From Bryobacteraceae bacterium (GTDB lineage: Bacteria > Acidobacteriota > Terriglobia > Bryobacterales > Bryobacteraceae): 64,000 nucleotides of DNA. The notes below the pieces were generated by a model. It made no database searches, was not told the DNA's origin, and saw nothing but the letters and a program-made list of their open reading frames with translations. The DNA lies in the NCBI GenBank assembly GCA_025056865.1, contig JANWVO010000024.1:1-64000 (forward strand). The letters are read 5' to 3'. Both the position numbers and the translations under genes were made by a program. This document shows, one piece after another, positions 47,500 through 55,394 of this stretch; the stretch's first letter is position 1, and every line of letters begins with the position of its first letter.

Positions 47500-48432
47500 T
47501 CAATGGGCAGGCCGTTCCACGGCGCAGTATTTCCGCAAGAAGGCTTCCCACCAGGGTTCAAACCAGCGACGCAGTTCCTCGGCCTGGCGCTTCCGGCGCT
47601 CCGCGAGCGGCACCGCCGGCAGGCAGGTGCAAAGGCCGCGGATGCCGGCCAGAATCTGGAGTCCGATTGGAGCGGGCCACGGATCGATGCGGGCGACCGC
47701 TTCCGCCAGCAGGGCGCCGAGTTCTTCGAGGAGGGCCGCGTCCCCCCGCTGGCCAGCTTCCCAGAGGGCGGTGATCAGCTCCGGCAGCACGCCGGCGACG
47801 CCGGAGATGACGCCATCGCAGAGGCCGCGGCGCAGCGCCTCGGGCAGTGCGGCGTCATTGCCGACGAAGCGGTAGGCATGCAGGTCGGGCTGCGAGGAGA
47901 GATGCTCGAGCAGGCCGAGCTGCCCGCTGCTGTCCTTGATGCCCTCGATGATCTCGTGCTGGCGAAGGAGACGCTCCGCGAGTCCCGGACCGACGTCGGA
48001 GAGGTAGCATGGCAACCGGTAGATGAGCACCGGGCGGCGGGCCGAGCGGGCGACGGCGCCGTAGAACTCCGCCAGGTCGTCCTCGCCATAATCGAAGAAA
48101 TGGGGAGGAGGAACCAGGTGGGCGTCGGCCCCGGCGGCCTCGGCCTCCGCGACGAGGCGCAACGTCAGATCCGTGCTGGCGGCGCCGCACCCGGCAATCA
48201 CCTGGCAGCGGTTTCCGGCCACGTCCCGCGCCAGGGCGACAGCGGTGCGCCTCTCCTCCGGCGACGCGCGGACGTATTCGCCCGTCGCGCCGTTGATGCA
48301 CAGGCCGCTGAGGCCCTGGCAGCGAAGGAAGCCCACCAGATGTTCGAACTGGCTCCAGGCGGGGCGCCCCTCCTCATCGCGCGGCAGAAGCACGGCTGCG
48401 ATGACGCCACCACGGACCCGGTACCGAGACAT
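47500..48432 (-). CDS. Dihydrodipicolinate synthase/N-acetylneuraminate lyase family aldolase
   Basis: 310 aa from the ATG at 48432 (GGGAGAA about 9 nt upstream). TIM-barrel signatures: GATGEY at 48-53 (usual GTTGE), Tyr138 in VLIYRLP and the Schiff-base lysine Lys166 in GIKDSSG. The variant GATGEY and the lack of the lysine-pathway neighbours argue against true DapA. More likely a sugar-acid or 2-keto-3-deoxy acid aldolase. Divergently transcribed from an IclR regulator, a common arrangement for sugar-acid degradation genes. Confidence 0.85.
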   Translation of the reverse strand: MSRYRVRGGVIAAVLLPRDEEGRPAWSQFEHLVGFLRCQGLSGLCINGATGEYVRASPEERRTAVALARDVAGNRCQVIAGCGAASTDLTLRLVAEAEAAGADAHLVPPPHFFDYGEDDLAEFYGAVARSARRPVLIYRLPCYLSDVGPGLAERLLRQHEIIEGIKDSSGQLGLLEHLSSQPDLHAYRFVGNDAALPEALRRGLCDGVISGVAGVLPELITALWEAGQRGDAALLEELGALLAEAVARIDPWPAPIGLQILAGIRGLCTCLPAVPLAERRKRQAEELRRWFEPWWEAFLRKYCAVERPAH

Positions 48433-48489
48433 AATGGTGTTCTCCCGCCCCGGAACGCGCGCTTGCAAGTTGGCGAACCGGAGGCACGA

Positions 48490-48503
48490 TACTTTGTATA
48501 GTA
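48490..48503. promoter_or_regulatory. Imperfect palindrome and -10 box in the aldolase/IclR divergent region
   Basis: TACTTTGTATAGTA (48490-48503) is a partial palindrome of the size IclR-family dimers bind. It includes TATAGT (48497-48502), a good -10 box lying 8 nt before the IclR ATG at 48511, which implies leaderless transcription of the regulator and autoregulation if the palindrome is its operator. Confidence 0.35.
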
Positions 48504-48510
48504 GACGACA

Positions 48511-49332
48511 ATGCTGAGCCAGTCAAACAAAAAACCGAAACGCCGTTCCGGGAAGAGCGCCGCCCGTGCCGCGACGACGCCCGCGTCGCGGTCCCTGGCC
48601 AAGGGGCTGATGATTGTGGAGGCGCTGGCATCGAAAGAAGAAGCGATGGCGCTGAAGGACATTGCGGCGCTGATCGGGCTGGGCAAAGCGAGCACGCTGC
48701 GGTTGCTGCGGACGCTCGAAGGGCTCGGCTACATCCACCGCGATGAACACGACAACTACTACTGCGAACGCGTCTGGCCGACGATGAAGCAGCAGATGCG
48801 CCTGACGGCGCTGCGGCAGTGCGCGCAGCCGGTGCTGGCGCAACTGAACGCGGAGCTCGGCGAGACGGTGGCGATGGCGTTCCTGTTCGACGATGTGATT
48901 CGAGTGGTGGAAGTGATCGAGAGCACGCACCACATCCGCATGTCGAACTACCGGGGCGGGATCCTCCAGCCGTATGCATCGTCGCTGGGCAAGTCGATCA
49001 CGGCGTTCCAGACGCCGGAGGTGGCGCAGCGGCTGCTGTACACGTACGGCATTTTCGCTTTGACGCCGAACACGCTCACCGATTTCCGGGCCATTCAGGA
49101 CGACCTGGCGGCAGTGCGCGAACGCGGCTACGCGTGGGACCGCGAGGAGACGGTGCTGGGCGGGATCTGCTGCGGGGCGCCGGTGCAGATGCCGGACGGG
49201 GAGGTCTTTGCGGCCATCAGCATGTCGATGCCGAAGGCGAGGTTCACGAAGCAGATCGAGGAGGTGCTGCCGCAGATGATGAAGGACTACGCGGCGGAGA
49301 TCGCCCGGGGGCTGAAGAAGGTGCTTGCGTGA
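48511..49332 (+). CDS. IclR family transcriptional regulator
   Basis: 273 aa. A basic N-terminal tail precedes the winged helix (about 27-88; SLAKGLMIVEAL, LKDIAALIGLGKASTLRLLR) and the IclR effector domain (about 100-270; ATG..GETVAMAFLFDD, YRGGILQPYASSLGKSITAF, GGICCGAPV). Probably controls the divergent aldolase gene and itself in response to a small acid. It ends by overlapping the GTG start of the next gene. Confidence 0.92.
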   Translation: MLSQSNKKPKRRSGKSAARAATTPASRSLAKGLMIVEALASKEEAMALKDIAALIGLGKASTLRLLRTLEGLGYIHRDEHDNYYCERVWPTMKQQMRLTALRQCAQPVLAQLNAELGETVAMAFLFDDVIRVVEVIESTHHIRMSNYRGGILQPYASSLGKSITAFQTPEVAQRLLYTYGIFALTPNTLTDFRAIQDDLAAVRERGYAWDREETVLGGICCGAPVQMPDGEVFAAISMSMPKARFTKQIEEVLPQMMKDYAAEIARGLKKVLA

Positions 49333-50150
49333 GGCCGGCTGACGCATCGCTGGAGATCCTCACCGGCGCCAGCGCGGCGCGGGCGCGGGTGGCGCTGTTC
49401 GACTTCGACGGCACGCTGTCGCTCATCCGCTCGGGATGGTTCGACGTGATGGTGCCGATGATGGTGGAGACGCTGCTGGAGCTGAAGACGGGCGAGTCCG
49501 AGCAGGAGCTGACGGCGCTGGTGCGGGAGTTCGTTTACCGGCTGACGGGCAAGCAGACCATCTATCAGATGATCGAGCTGGCGCGGCAGGTGGAGCTGCG
49601 CGGCGGCAGGCCGGAGGATCCGCTCGTGTACAAGTACCGGTATCTGGACCGGCTGCACAGGCGGATCCGGCACCGGATCGAGGAGCTGGAGACGGGCGCG
49701 GCTCCGCCGGAGAAGTACCTGGTGCCGGGCTCGCGGGCGCTGCTGGAGCTGCTGCGGAGCCGCGGGCTGAAGCTGTATCTGGCCTCGGGCACCGACCAGG
49801 AGTTCATGCGGCGGGAGGCGGACCTGCTGGGGCTGACGCCGTATTTCGACGGCGGCGTATTCGGCGCGCTCGATGATTACAGGAGCTTTTCGAAGAAAAT
49901 CCTGATCGAGCGGATCATCAGCCGGGCCGAATGCGCGGGCGAGGAGATGCTCGCCTTTGGCGACGGCTACGTGGAGATCGAGAACGTGAAGGCGGTGGGC
50001 GGCGTGGCGGTCGGGGTGGCGACCGATGAGCCGGAATGCCGGAAAGTGGATGAGTGGAAGCGGCAGCGGCTGATTGCGGTGGGCGCGGATTATATCATTC
50101 CGAATTACCTGTGCCTGGACGAATTAAAGCGCTGTCTTTTCGGCGAATAG
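49329..50150 (+). CDS. HAD superfamily hydrolase
   Basis: 273 aa from GTG 49329, which overlaps the IclR stop by 4 nt with AGAAGGTG upstream. HAD motif I VALFDFDGTLS with Asp25 and Asp27; motif II in LYLASGTDQEF near 155; Lys in SFSKKILIERI near 185; motif IV LAFGDGYVEIENVKAVGG near 217. A helical cap lies between motifs I and II. Expected small-molecule phosphatase; its coupling to the IclR/aldolase pair suggests a phosphorylated sugar-acid intermediate. Convergent with the next gene (7 nt between stops). Confidence 0.85.
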   Translation: MRPADASLEILTGASAARARVALFDFDGTLSLIRSGWFDVMVPMMVETLLELKTGESEQELTALVREFVYRLTGKQTIYQMIELARQVELRGGRPEDPLVYKYRYLDRLHRRIRHRIEELETGAAPPEKYLVPGSRALLELLRSRGLKLYLASGTDQEFMRREADLLGLTPYFDGGVFGALDDYRSFSKKILIERIISRAECAGEEMLAFGDGYVEIENVKAVGGVAVGVATDEPECRKVDEWKRQRLIAVGADYIIPNYLCLDELKRCLFGE

Positions 50151-50157
50151 AGCCGGC

Positions 50158-51255
50158 TCATTCGGGCGATTCGCGCCGCAGGAAGCGCTTTTCGAGGATT
50201 TCGCGCCGGACAAACGCGGCGGAGCGGAAGGCGAAGGGCGCGGCGGCGCGCTGAAGCCAGCCGGGAGCGCGCCAGCCTTCGCCGCGGGCGCCGAGCTCGC
50301 GGCTGAGGGCGAGGGCGTAGGCGGCGCCGTCGAGCTTTTCGGGGCGGAGCCCGGCCTCGAGCACGGCCTCGGCGGCGAGGCGGCCTGAGATGATGGCGGG
50401 CAGGATGCCCTCGCCGCTGGAGTCGAATGCGAGGCCGGCGGCGTCGCCGGCGAGCAGCACTCCCTCGCCGAACAGCGGGCGGCGTGCGGCGGCGCGCAGC
50501 AGATAGGCGTGGCCGTGGAAGGCCGGAGTGCGGGAATCCGGCAGAATCTGCGCGCGGCGGAGCGAGGCGATGTATTGGTCGAGCTGGGGCTTCAGGCGGC
50601 TGTGGATCAGCGTGCCGAAGCCGATGTTGAGCCAACGGCCCTTGCGCACGCACCAGCCGTAGCCGCACAGGTCCGGGGCGAAGGCGAGATCCACCCAGCC
50701 TGGGGCGAGCATGCAGCGGGCGGCTTCGGCTTCGCTCATCTCGAACTCCGCCTCCTGGGCGGCAACGGCGGTTTCCTGGGCAGGCACGGCTCCCAGCCGG
50801 CGGGCGACGGGGCAGAAATGGCCGCCGGCGCCGATGAGCACGGGCGCTTCCCATTCGCCGTTGACGATCCACCGGCCATCGCGGCGCTCGATGGATTCGA
50901 CGGGCGAGCCCGAGCGGACGCGGGCGCCGGAGCGGCCGAGCAGGTAGGTATCGAATTCGCAGCGGCGGATGGCGTAGCTGACCGGATGGCCGAAGTCGAT
51001 TTCGACGGCGCGCCCGCCGAGCAGTGAAACGCGGAAGCCTTCGAGGGGTTCGATGACGGCCTGGCGCGCGTACTCCCCGGGGTCGAGTCCGGTCCGCGCC
51101 AATACTTCTGGCGTAATCCAGCCGGCGCAGGGCTTGTCGCGGGGGAACAGGGCGCGGTCGAGCACGACGACGTCCATGCCGGAGCGGGCGAGCTTGGCGG
51201 CGCAGGCCGAGCCCGCGGGGCCGCCGCCAACGATGAGGACGTCGCAGGCCGTCAT
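50158..51255 (-). CDS. FAD-dependent oxidoreductase, geranylgeranyl reductase-like
   Basis: 365 aa. N-terminal Rossmann motif VLIVGGGPAGSACAAKLA (7-24) with the acidic end of strand 2 (VVVLDR), a family segment PRDKPCAGWITPEVL, and the second FAD motif GVLLAGDAAGLAFDSSGEGI near 275-293. This is the pattern of the geranylgeranyl reductase family, which reduces isoprenoid or related double bonds. It starts 3 nt after the stop of the cyclopropane-fatty-acid synthase gene, so the two probably act on membrane lipids together. Soluble or peripheral membrane enzyme. Confidence 0.85.
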   Translation of the reverse strand: MTACDVLIVGGGPAGSACAAKLARSGMDVVVLDRALFPRDKPCAGWITPEVLARTGLDPGEYARQAVIEPLEGFRVSLLGGRAVEIDFGHPVSYAIRRCEFDTYLLGRSGARVRSGSPVESIERRDGRWIVNGEWEAPVLIGAGGHFCPVARRLGAVPAQETAVAAQEAEFEMSEAEAARCMLAPGWVDLAFAPDLCGYGWCVRKGRWLNIGFGTLIHSRLKPQLDQYIASLRRAQILPDSRTPAFHGHAYLLRAAARRPLFGEGVLLAGDAAGLAFDSSGEGILPAIISGRLAAEAVLEAGLRPEKLDGAAYALALSRELGARGEGWRAPGWLQRAAAPFAFRSAAFVRREILEKRFLRRESPE

Positions 51256-51258
51256 GGC

Positions 51259-52485
51259 TCAGGCCGCGGCGCGGCTCTCCTCCTGCCAGGCGCTTTCGCG
51301 GGTCCAGAGCTTCTTCGTGCAGCGGACGCCGGCAAAAAGAATCTGGTAAAGCTCAAGGGACCCGGTGCGGAAGGCGGCTTCCGATCCGGCCAGATAGAGG
51401 CGCCATGCGCGGGCGAACTCCGCGCCGAACCTGGAGACGACTTCGGGCATCGCGGCCTCGTAGCGCTGGCGCCAGCAGCGCAGCGTGCGGGCGTAGTGGG
51501 GCCGGAGGTTTTCGATGTCCATGACGCGGTAGTTGCCGGTTTCCAGCAGCGGCAGCGCTTCGCTCAACGCGGGCGCATGGGCGCCGGGAAAGATGCGGCG
51601 GCGGATCCACGGGCTGAGCGGCGCGGGGCGCGTGCGTCCGATGAAGTGCAGGAGGCCGCGGCCGGAGTCGCCGATGCAGCGGCGGATGACATCGCGCAGG
51701 TCGGCGTAGTGGTCTTTGCCGACGTGCTCGAGCATGCCGATGGAGACGAAGGCGTCGTAGACGCCGGTGATGTTGCGGTAGTCGTCGAGGACGAATTCCA
51801 CCTGGCCTTCGAGGCCGAGCTCGCGGGCGCGGTGGCGGGCCCAGGCGATCTGCTCTTCGCTGATGTTGAAGGCGCGCACGCGGCAGCCGTGGACGCGGGC
51901 GATGTAGAGGGCGAAGGAGCCCCAGCCGCAGCCGGCCTCGGCGACGCGCTCGCCGGGCTCGAGGGCGAGCTTGCGGGCGACGCGTTCCATCTTGGCGATC
52001 TGCGCCTCTTCGAGCGTCGAGTCTTCTCGCGGGAAGAAGGCGCAGGTGTAGACCATCTCGCGGTCCAGCCAGAGCTGATAGAAGCCGTTGCCGCGGTCGT
52101 AGTGGTGATGGATGTGTTTCCGCGCGGCGCGCAGCGAGCGGCGCTGGGTCCAGTCCAGGTAGCGGGAGACGGCGCGCGAGACCCACCCGCCTGCGGGCAG
52201 CGCGTCCCGGCGGCGATGGATTTCGGCGCAGAACTCTTCCAGCGGGCCTTCCACTTCGATGTCGCCGCGGGCGTAGCCGTCGCCGAAGCCGATTTCGGGC
52301 TCGAGCAGCATGGCAGCGAGGGCGCTCCAGCGGCGGATGGAGAGCGTGAAGCGGGCCTCGGCATCCCGGGGGCCGGCCGAGATCCCGCCCGGCAGAAGGA
52401 TTCTTACGGGCGGCCTGCCCGCGGCTTCCAGAATGTGATCCCCGGCGCGGCAGCCTGCCGCGGCCAACCAGTCGCGCCAGCCCAT
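51259..52485 (-). CDS. Cyclopropane-fatty-acyl-phospholipid synthase family methyltransferase
   Basis: 408 aa. The ATG at 52485 has GGAGGTG 7 nt upstream; the open frame extends further but that part is shadow sequence. The N-terminal domain carries FGDGYARGDIEVEGPLEEF; then HYDRGNGFYQLWLDREMVYT, the SAM-binding motif VAEAGCGWGSFALYIA (about 178-193), and ISEEQIAWARHRARELGL. Transfers a methylene from S-adenosylmethionine to unsaturated acyl chains, or makes a methylated variant. Operon with the FAD oxidoreductase suggests the methylenated product is then reduced, giving a branched chain; this is an inference. Confidence 0.92.
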   Translation of the reverse strand: MGWRDWLAAAGCRAGDHILEAAGRPPVRILLPGGISAGPRDAEARFTLSIRRWSALAAMLLEPEIGFGDGYARGDIEVEGPLEEFCAEIHRRRDALPAGGWVSRAVSRYLDWTQRRSLRAARKHIHHHYDRGNGFYQLWLDREMVYTCAFFPREDSTLEEAQIAKMERVARKLALEPGERVAEAGCGWGSFALYIARVHGCRVRAFNISEEQIAWARHRARELGLEGQVEFVLDDYRNITGVYDAFVSIGMLEHVGKDHYADLRDVIRRCIGDSGRGLLHFIGRTRPAPLSPWIRRRIFPGAHAPALSEALPLLETGNYRVMDIENLRPHYARTLRCWRQRYEAAMPEVVSRFGAEFARAWRLYLAGSEAAFRTGSLELYQILFAGVRCTKKLWTRESAWQEESRAAA

Positions 52486-52562
52486 CACAGCACCTCCGAA
52501 AGACCCTGCTATCATCACTACCACCCATTCGCGTGCAATTCCAGCCCTTTGACGCGCCCGGC

Positions 52563-52568
52563 TATACT
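52563..52568 (+). promoter_or_regulatory. -10 element directly upstream of the amino-sugar fusion gene
   Basis: TATACT (five of six to TATAAT) ends 7 nt before the ATG at 52576. No Shine-Dalgarno sequence is present, so the mRNA is probably leaderless. A good -35 is not seen. Confidence 0.45.
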
Positions 52569-52575
52569 GGCACCC

Positions 52576-53517
52576 ATGAGCGGAACGGGGATCGAGGCCC
52601 ATCCGACGAGCCTGGTAGAGACCGATGCGATCGGCCCGGGAACGCGCATCGGCGCGTTCAGCCGGATTGCGGCCGGGGCGCGGGTGGGAGCGCGGTGCGA
52701 CATCCGCGACCATGTGCGGATCGACGGCAGGGCGGTGGTGGGCGACGGCGTCGTGGTGCACGACGGATGCCGGATTGCGGCGGGCGTGGTGATTGAGGAT
52801 GGGGCCGTTCTTGGACCGCACGCGGTGACGTTTTCGAGCGCGCTGCTGCGGCCCGGCGCCGCGCAGGAGGTGGAGACGACGCGGGTCTGCCGCGGGGCGG
52901 TGATCGGCGCCAACGCCACGCTGATGCCGGGCGTGGTGGTCGGGCCGCGGGCGGTGGTGGGCGCGGGCGCGGTGGTGACGCACAACGTGCCGGCGGACGC
53001 GGTGGTGGCCGGCAATCCGGCGCGCATCACCGGCTACGCGGGGCTGCGGCCGCTGCGGGCTCCGGTGGCTCCGCCGCCGGAGGAGCCCGGCGCGGTGCCG
53101 ACGCGCGTGCGCGGCGTGGTGTTCCATTACCTGCCGCTGGTGGAAGACCTGCGCGGCAACCTCGCGGTGGGCGAGGCGCAGCGGCATGTGCCATTCGAAA
53201 TCCGGCGGTTTTTCCTGGTATTTGGCGTGGAAGACCAGAAAATCCGCGGCGAACATGCGCACCGGACGCTGCATCAATTTCTGGTCTGCGTGCATGGAAG
53301 CTGCCATTTTGTCGCCGATGACGGGGAAAACCGCGAAGAATACATTCTCGACCGGCCGAATCTGGGGCTGTACGTGCCGCCGATGATCTGGGGCGTGCAG
53401 TACAAGTACTCGCCGGACGGCGTGCTGCTGGTGCTGGCCTCGGACTATTACGATCCGGCGGACTACATCCGGGACTATGCGGAATTCCTCGAGCTGGTGC
53501 GCGCGGCGAAGCGATGA
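52576..53517 (+). CDS. Fusion of left-handed beta-helix acyltransferase and dTDP-hexose 3,4-ketoisomerase (FdtC-FdtA type)
   Basis: 313 aa. The N-terminal half (about 1-165) is a left-handed beta-helix hexapeptide-repeat acyltransferase (isoleucine/valine-patterned repeats, GAVIGANATLMPGVVVG, AVVAGNPARITGY). The C-terminal half (about 172-313) is the WxcM/FdtA cupin-type sugar 3,4-ketoisomerase (GNLAVGEAQRHVPFEIRRFF, GEHAHRTLHQFLVCVHGSC, YVPPMIWGVQYKYS). Together with the aminotransferase that overlaps it by 4 nt, it would convert dTDP-4-keto-6-deoxyglucose to the 3-keto isomer and N-acylate the final 3-amino sugar. In most bacteria these are separate genes (fdtA, fdtC). Confidence 0.88.
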   Translation: MSGTGIEAHPTSLVETDAIGPGTRIGAFSRIAAGARVGARCDIRDHVRIDGRAVVGDGVVVHDGCRIAAGVVIEDGAVLGPHAVTFSSALLRPGAAQEVETTRVCRGAVIGANATLMPGVVVGPRAVVGAGAVVTHNVPADAVVAGNPARITGYAGLRPLRAPVAPPPEEPGAVPTRVRGVVFHYLPLVEDLRGNLAVGEAQRHVPFEIRRFFLVFGVEDQKIRGEHAHRTLHQFLVCVHGSCHFVADDGENREEYILDRPNLGLYVPPMIWGVQYKYSPDGVLLVLASDYYDPADYIRDYAEFLELVRAAKR

Positions 53518-54626
53518 TCCTGCTGAATGATTTCCGCCGGCAGTGGGAGGACGTGCGCGAGGACTGCCACCGCGCGCTCGAGCGGACGGGCGCGTCGGGC
53601 TGGTACATCCTGGGCCGGGAGGTGCGGGAATTCGAGCGGCGGCTGGCGGCGCTGTGGGGGCTGCGGGAAGCGGTGGGGGTGGCGAGCGGGCTGGACGCGC
53701 TGGAGGCGGGCCTGCGGGCGCTCGGGCTGCGGCCCGGGGAGAAGGTGCTGACCGCGCCCGTTTCGGCCTTCGCCACGGCGCTGGCGGTGGTGCGCGCGGG
53801 CGGGGTGCCGGTGTTCGCGCCGTGCGGTCCGGACGGGCTGGCCGACCCGGGCGCGTGCGAGGAGCTGCTCGCGCGGGACGCGTCGATCCGCTTCTTCGTG
53901 CCGGTGCATCTGTATGGCCACTGCCTGGACATGGATGCGCTGGCGCGGATCGCGCGGCGCGGGGTGCGGATCGTGGAAGACTGCGCGCAGTCGATCCTGG
54001 CGCGATGGCGCGGGCGCGGCTGCGGCACGGCGGGCGCGGCCGCGGCCGTCAGTTTCTATCCGACGAAGAACCTCGGCGCGATGGGCGACGGGGGGGCGCT
54101 GCTGACCAACGACGAAGAGGTGGCGGCCAAGGCGCGCCAATGGCGGGACTACGGGCAGCGAAGCAAATATGAGCACGTGACGGCGGGCGCCAACAGCCGG
54201 CTGGACGAGCTGCACGCGGCCCTGCTCCTCGAGGCCGGGCTGCCCCGGCTGGAGCGCTGGACGGCGCGGCGGCGCGAGATTGCGCGGCGCTACCGGGAGG
54301 GAATCCGGCACCCGCAGATCGGGCTGCCGGCTCCGCCGCAGGGATCGGAGTCCGTCTGGCACCTGTTTCCCGTGCTCGTGCCTGAAGGGGCGAAGGCGGC
54401 CTTCCGTCAGCATCTGGAGCGCAGCGGCGTGCAGACGGGAGAGCATTATCCGGTTCCGCTGTTCGATCAGCCGGCGATGCGGCACCTGCCGCATGAAATC
54501 GCGGGCGACCCCGGCGTGGCGCGCGCGTTCTGCCGGCGCGAGGCGAGCCTGCCGATCCATCCCTATCTGAGCGACAGCGAGGTGGAGGCAGTGATTGAAG
54601 CCTGCAATGGCTGGCCGGGCGCGTAA
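53514..54626 (+). CDS. DegT/DnrJ/EryC1/StrS family sugar aminotransferase (FdtB-type)
   Basis: 370 aa. PLP enzyme signatures: LNDFRRQW start, VASGLDALEAGLRALGLRPG, the Asp156 pair in VEDCAQ that contacts the pyridine nitrogen, and the Schiff-base lysine Lys185 in SFYPTKNLGAMGDGG. Together with the preceding ketoisomerase it would make dTDP-3-amino-3,6-dideoxy-galactose or -glucose from the 3-keto sugar, using glutamate. The start ATG overlaps the previous stop (ATGA). No rmlA/rmlB genes are present here, so the dTDP-sugar precursor must come from elsewhere. Confidence 0.93.
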   Translation: MILLNDFRRQWEDVREDCHRALERTGASGWYILGREVREFERRLAALWGLREAVGVASGLDALEAGLRALGLRPGEKVLTAPVSAFATALAVVRAGGVPVFAPCGPDGLADPGACEELLARDASIRFFVPVHLYGHCLDMDALARIARRGVRIVEDCAQSILARWRGRGCGTAGAAAAVSFYPTKNLGAMGDGGALLTNDEEVAAKARQWRDYGQRSKYEHVTAGANSRLDELHAALLLEAGLPRLERWTARRREIARRYREGIRHPQIGLPAPPQGSESVWHLFPVLVPEGAKAAFRQHLERSGVQTGEHYPVPLFDQPAMRHLPHEIAGDPGVARAFCRREASLPIHPYLSDSEVEAVIEACNGWPGA

Positions 54627-54681
54627 GGCCGCGGGGGCCGCATCGCCTGCCGCGCCCGCGGCGTGCGGCGGAGAAAGGGAT

Positions 54682-55329
54682 ATGCTGAGACGCATGAGAC
54701 GAACGATGACCGCTGTCGTGCTGTGGGCCGCCGCGGCGGCCCTGTGGGCGCAGTTGCCCAAAGGGACCCGGCCGCCGGGCGAAGACTGGGTGCAGCTTTT
54801 CAACGGAAAAGACCTCAGCGGCTGGAACGTGGTGGGCAAGGAAGAGTGGACGGTGGCCGACGGCGTGCTGGTGGGCCGCGCCGTGACGAAGGAATACGGG
54901 TATCTGGAAACGGCGAAAGACTACCGGAATTTCCAGCTCTCGCTGAAATTCAAATGCATTGGCACGGGCAATTCTGGCGTCTATTTCCACACGCGGTTCA
55001 AACCGGGCACGGCGGATGTGAGCCAGGGGGCGCAGTTCGAGATCGACTGCGCGATCGGCCGGCATACGGGCGGCGTGTACGGCTTCGGCCGCGGCTGGAT
55101 CGTCTGGCCGGCGCCGGAGAACGAGACCGTGGTGCGGCAGAACGAGTGGAACGAGATGCTGGTGACGGTGAACGGCAACCGCTATATTTCGCGGCTGAAC
55201 GGCGTGCCGATGGTGGACTACACCGACCCGCGGGCCCCGTTCCTGACCGGCACCATCGCGCTGCAACTGCATTCCGGAGGCGAAGGCCACATGCAGTTCC
55301 GGGACATCTGGGTGCGGGAGCTGCCCTGA
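54682..55329 (+). CDS. DUF1080 (3-keto-disaccharide hydrolase-like) exported protein
   Basis: 215 aa from ATG 54682 with GGAG 8 nt upstream; an ATG at 54694 is also possible. Signal peptide to about residue 23 (ALWAQ). DUF1080 beta-sandwich: WVQLFNGKDLSGWNVVGKEE, GYLETAKDYRNFQLSLKFKC, GNSGVYFHTRF, and C-terminal GTIALQLHSGGEGHMQFRDI. Family members hydrolyse 3-keto-glycosides or bind carbohydrates; they are abundant in Acidobacteriota and Planctomycetes. Located after the aminosugar genes but with its own spacer of 55 nt. Confidence 0.9.
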   Translation: MLRRMRRTMTAVVLWAAAAALWAQLPKGTRPPGEDWVQLFNGKDLSGWNVVGKEEWTVADGVLVGRAVTKEYGYLETAKDYRNFQLSLKFKCIGTGNSGVYFHTRFKPGTADVSQGAQFEIDCAIGRHTGGVYGFGRGWIVWPAPENETVVRQNEWNEMLVTVNGNRYISRLNGVPMVDYTDPRAPFLTGTIALQLHSGGEGHMQFRDIWVRELP

Positions 55330-55394
55330 GCGGTGGCGGGCGGCGCGCATCTGCTACGCTGGGATTGACCAGGCCGGCCCGCCGGCGCCAACCT

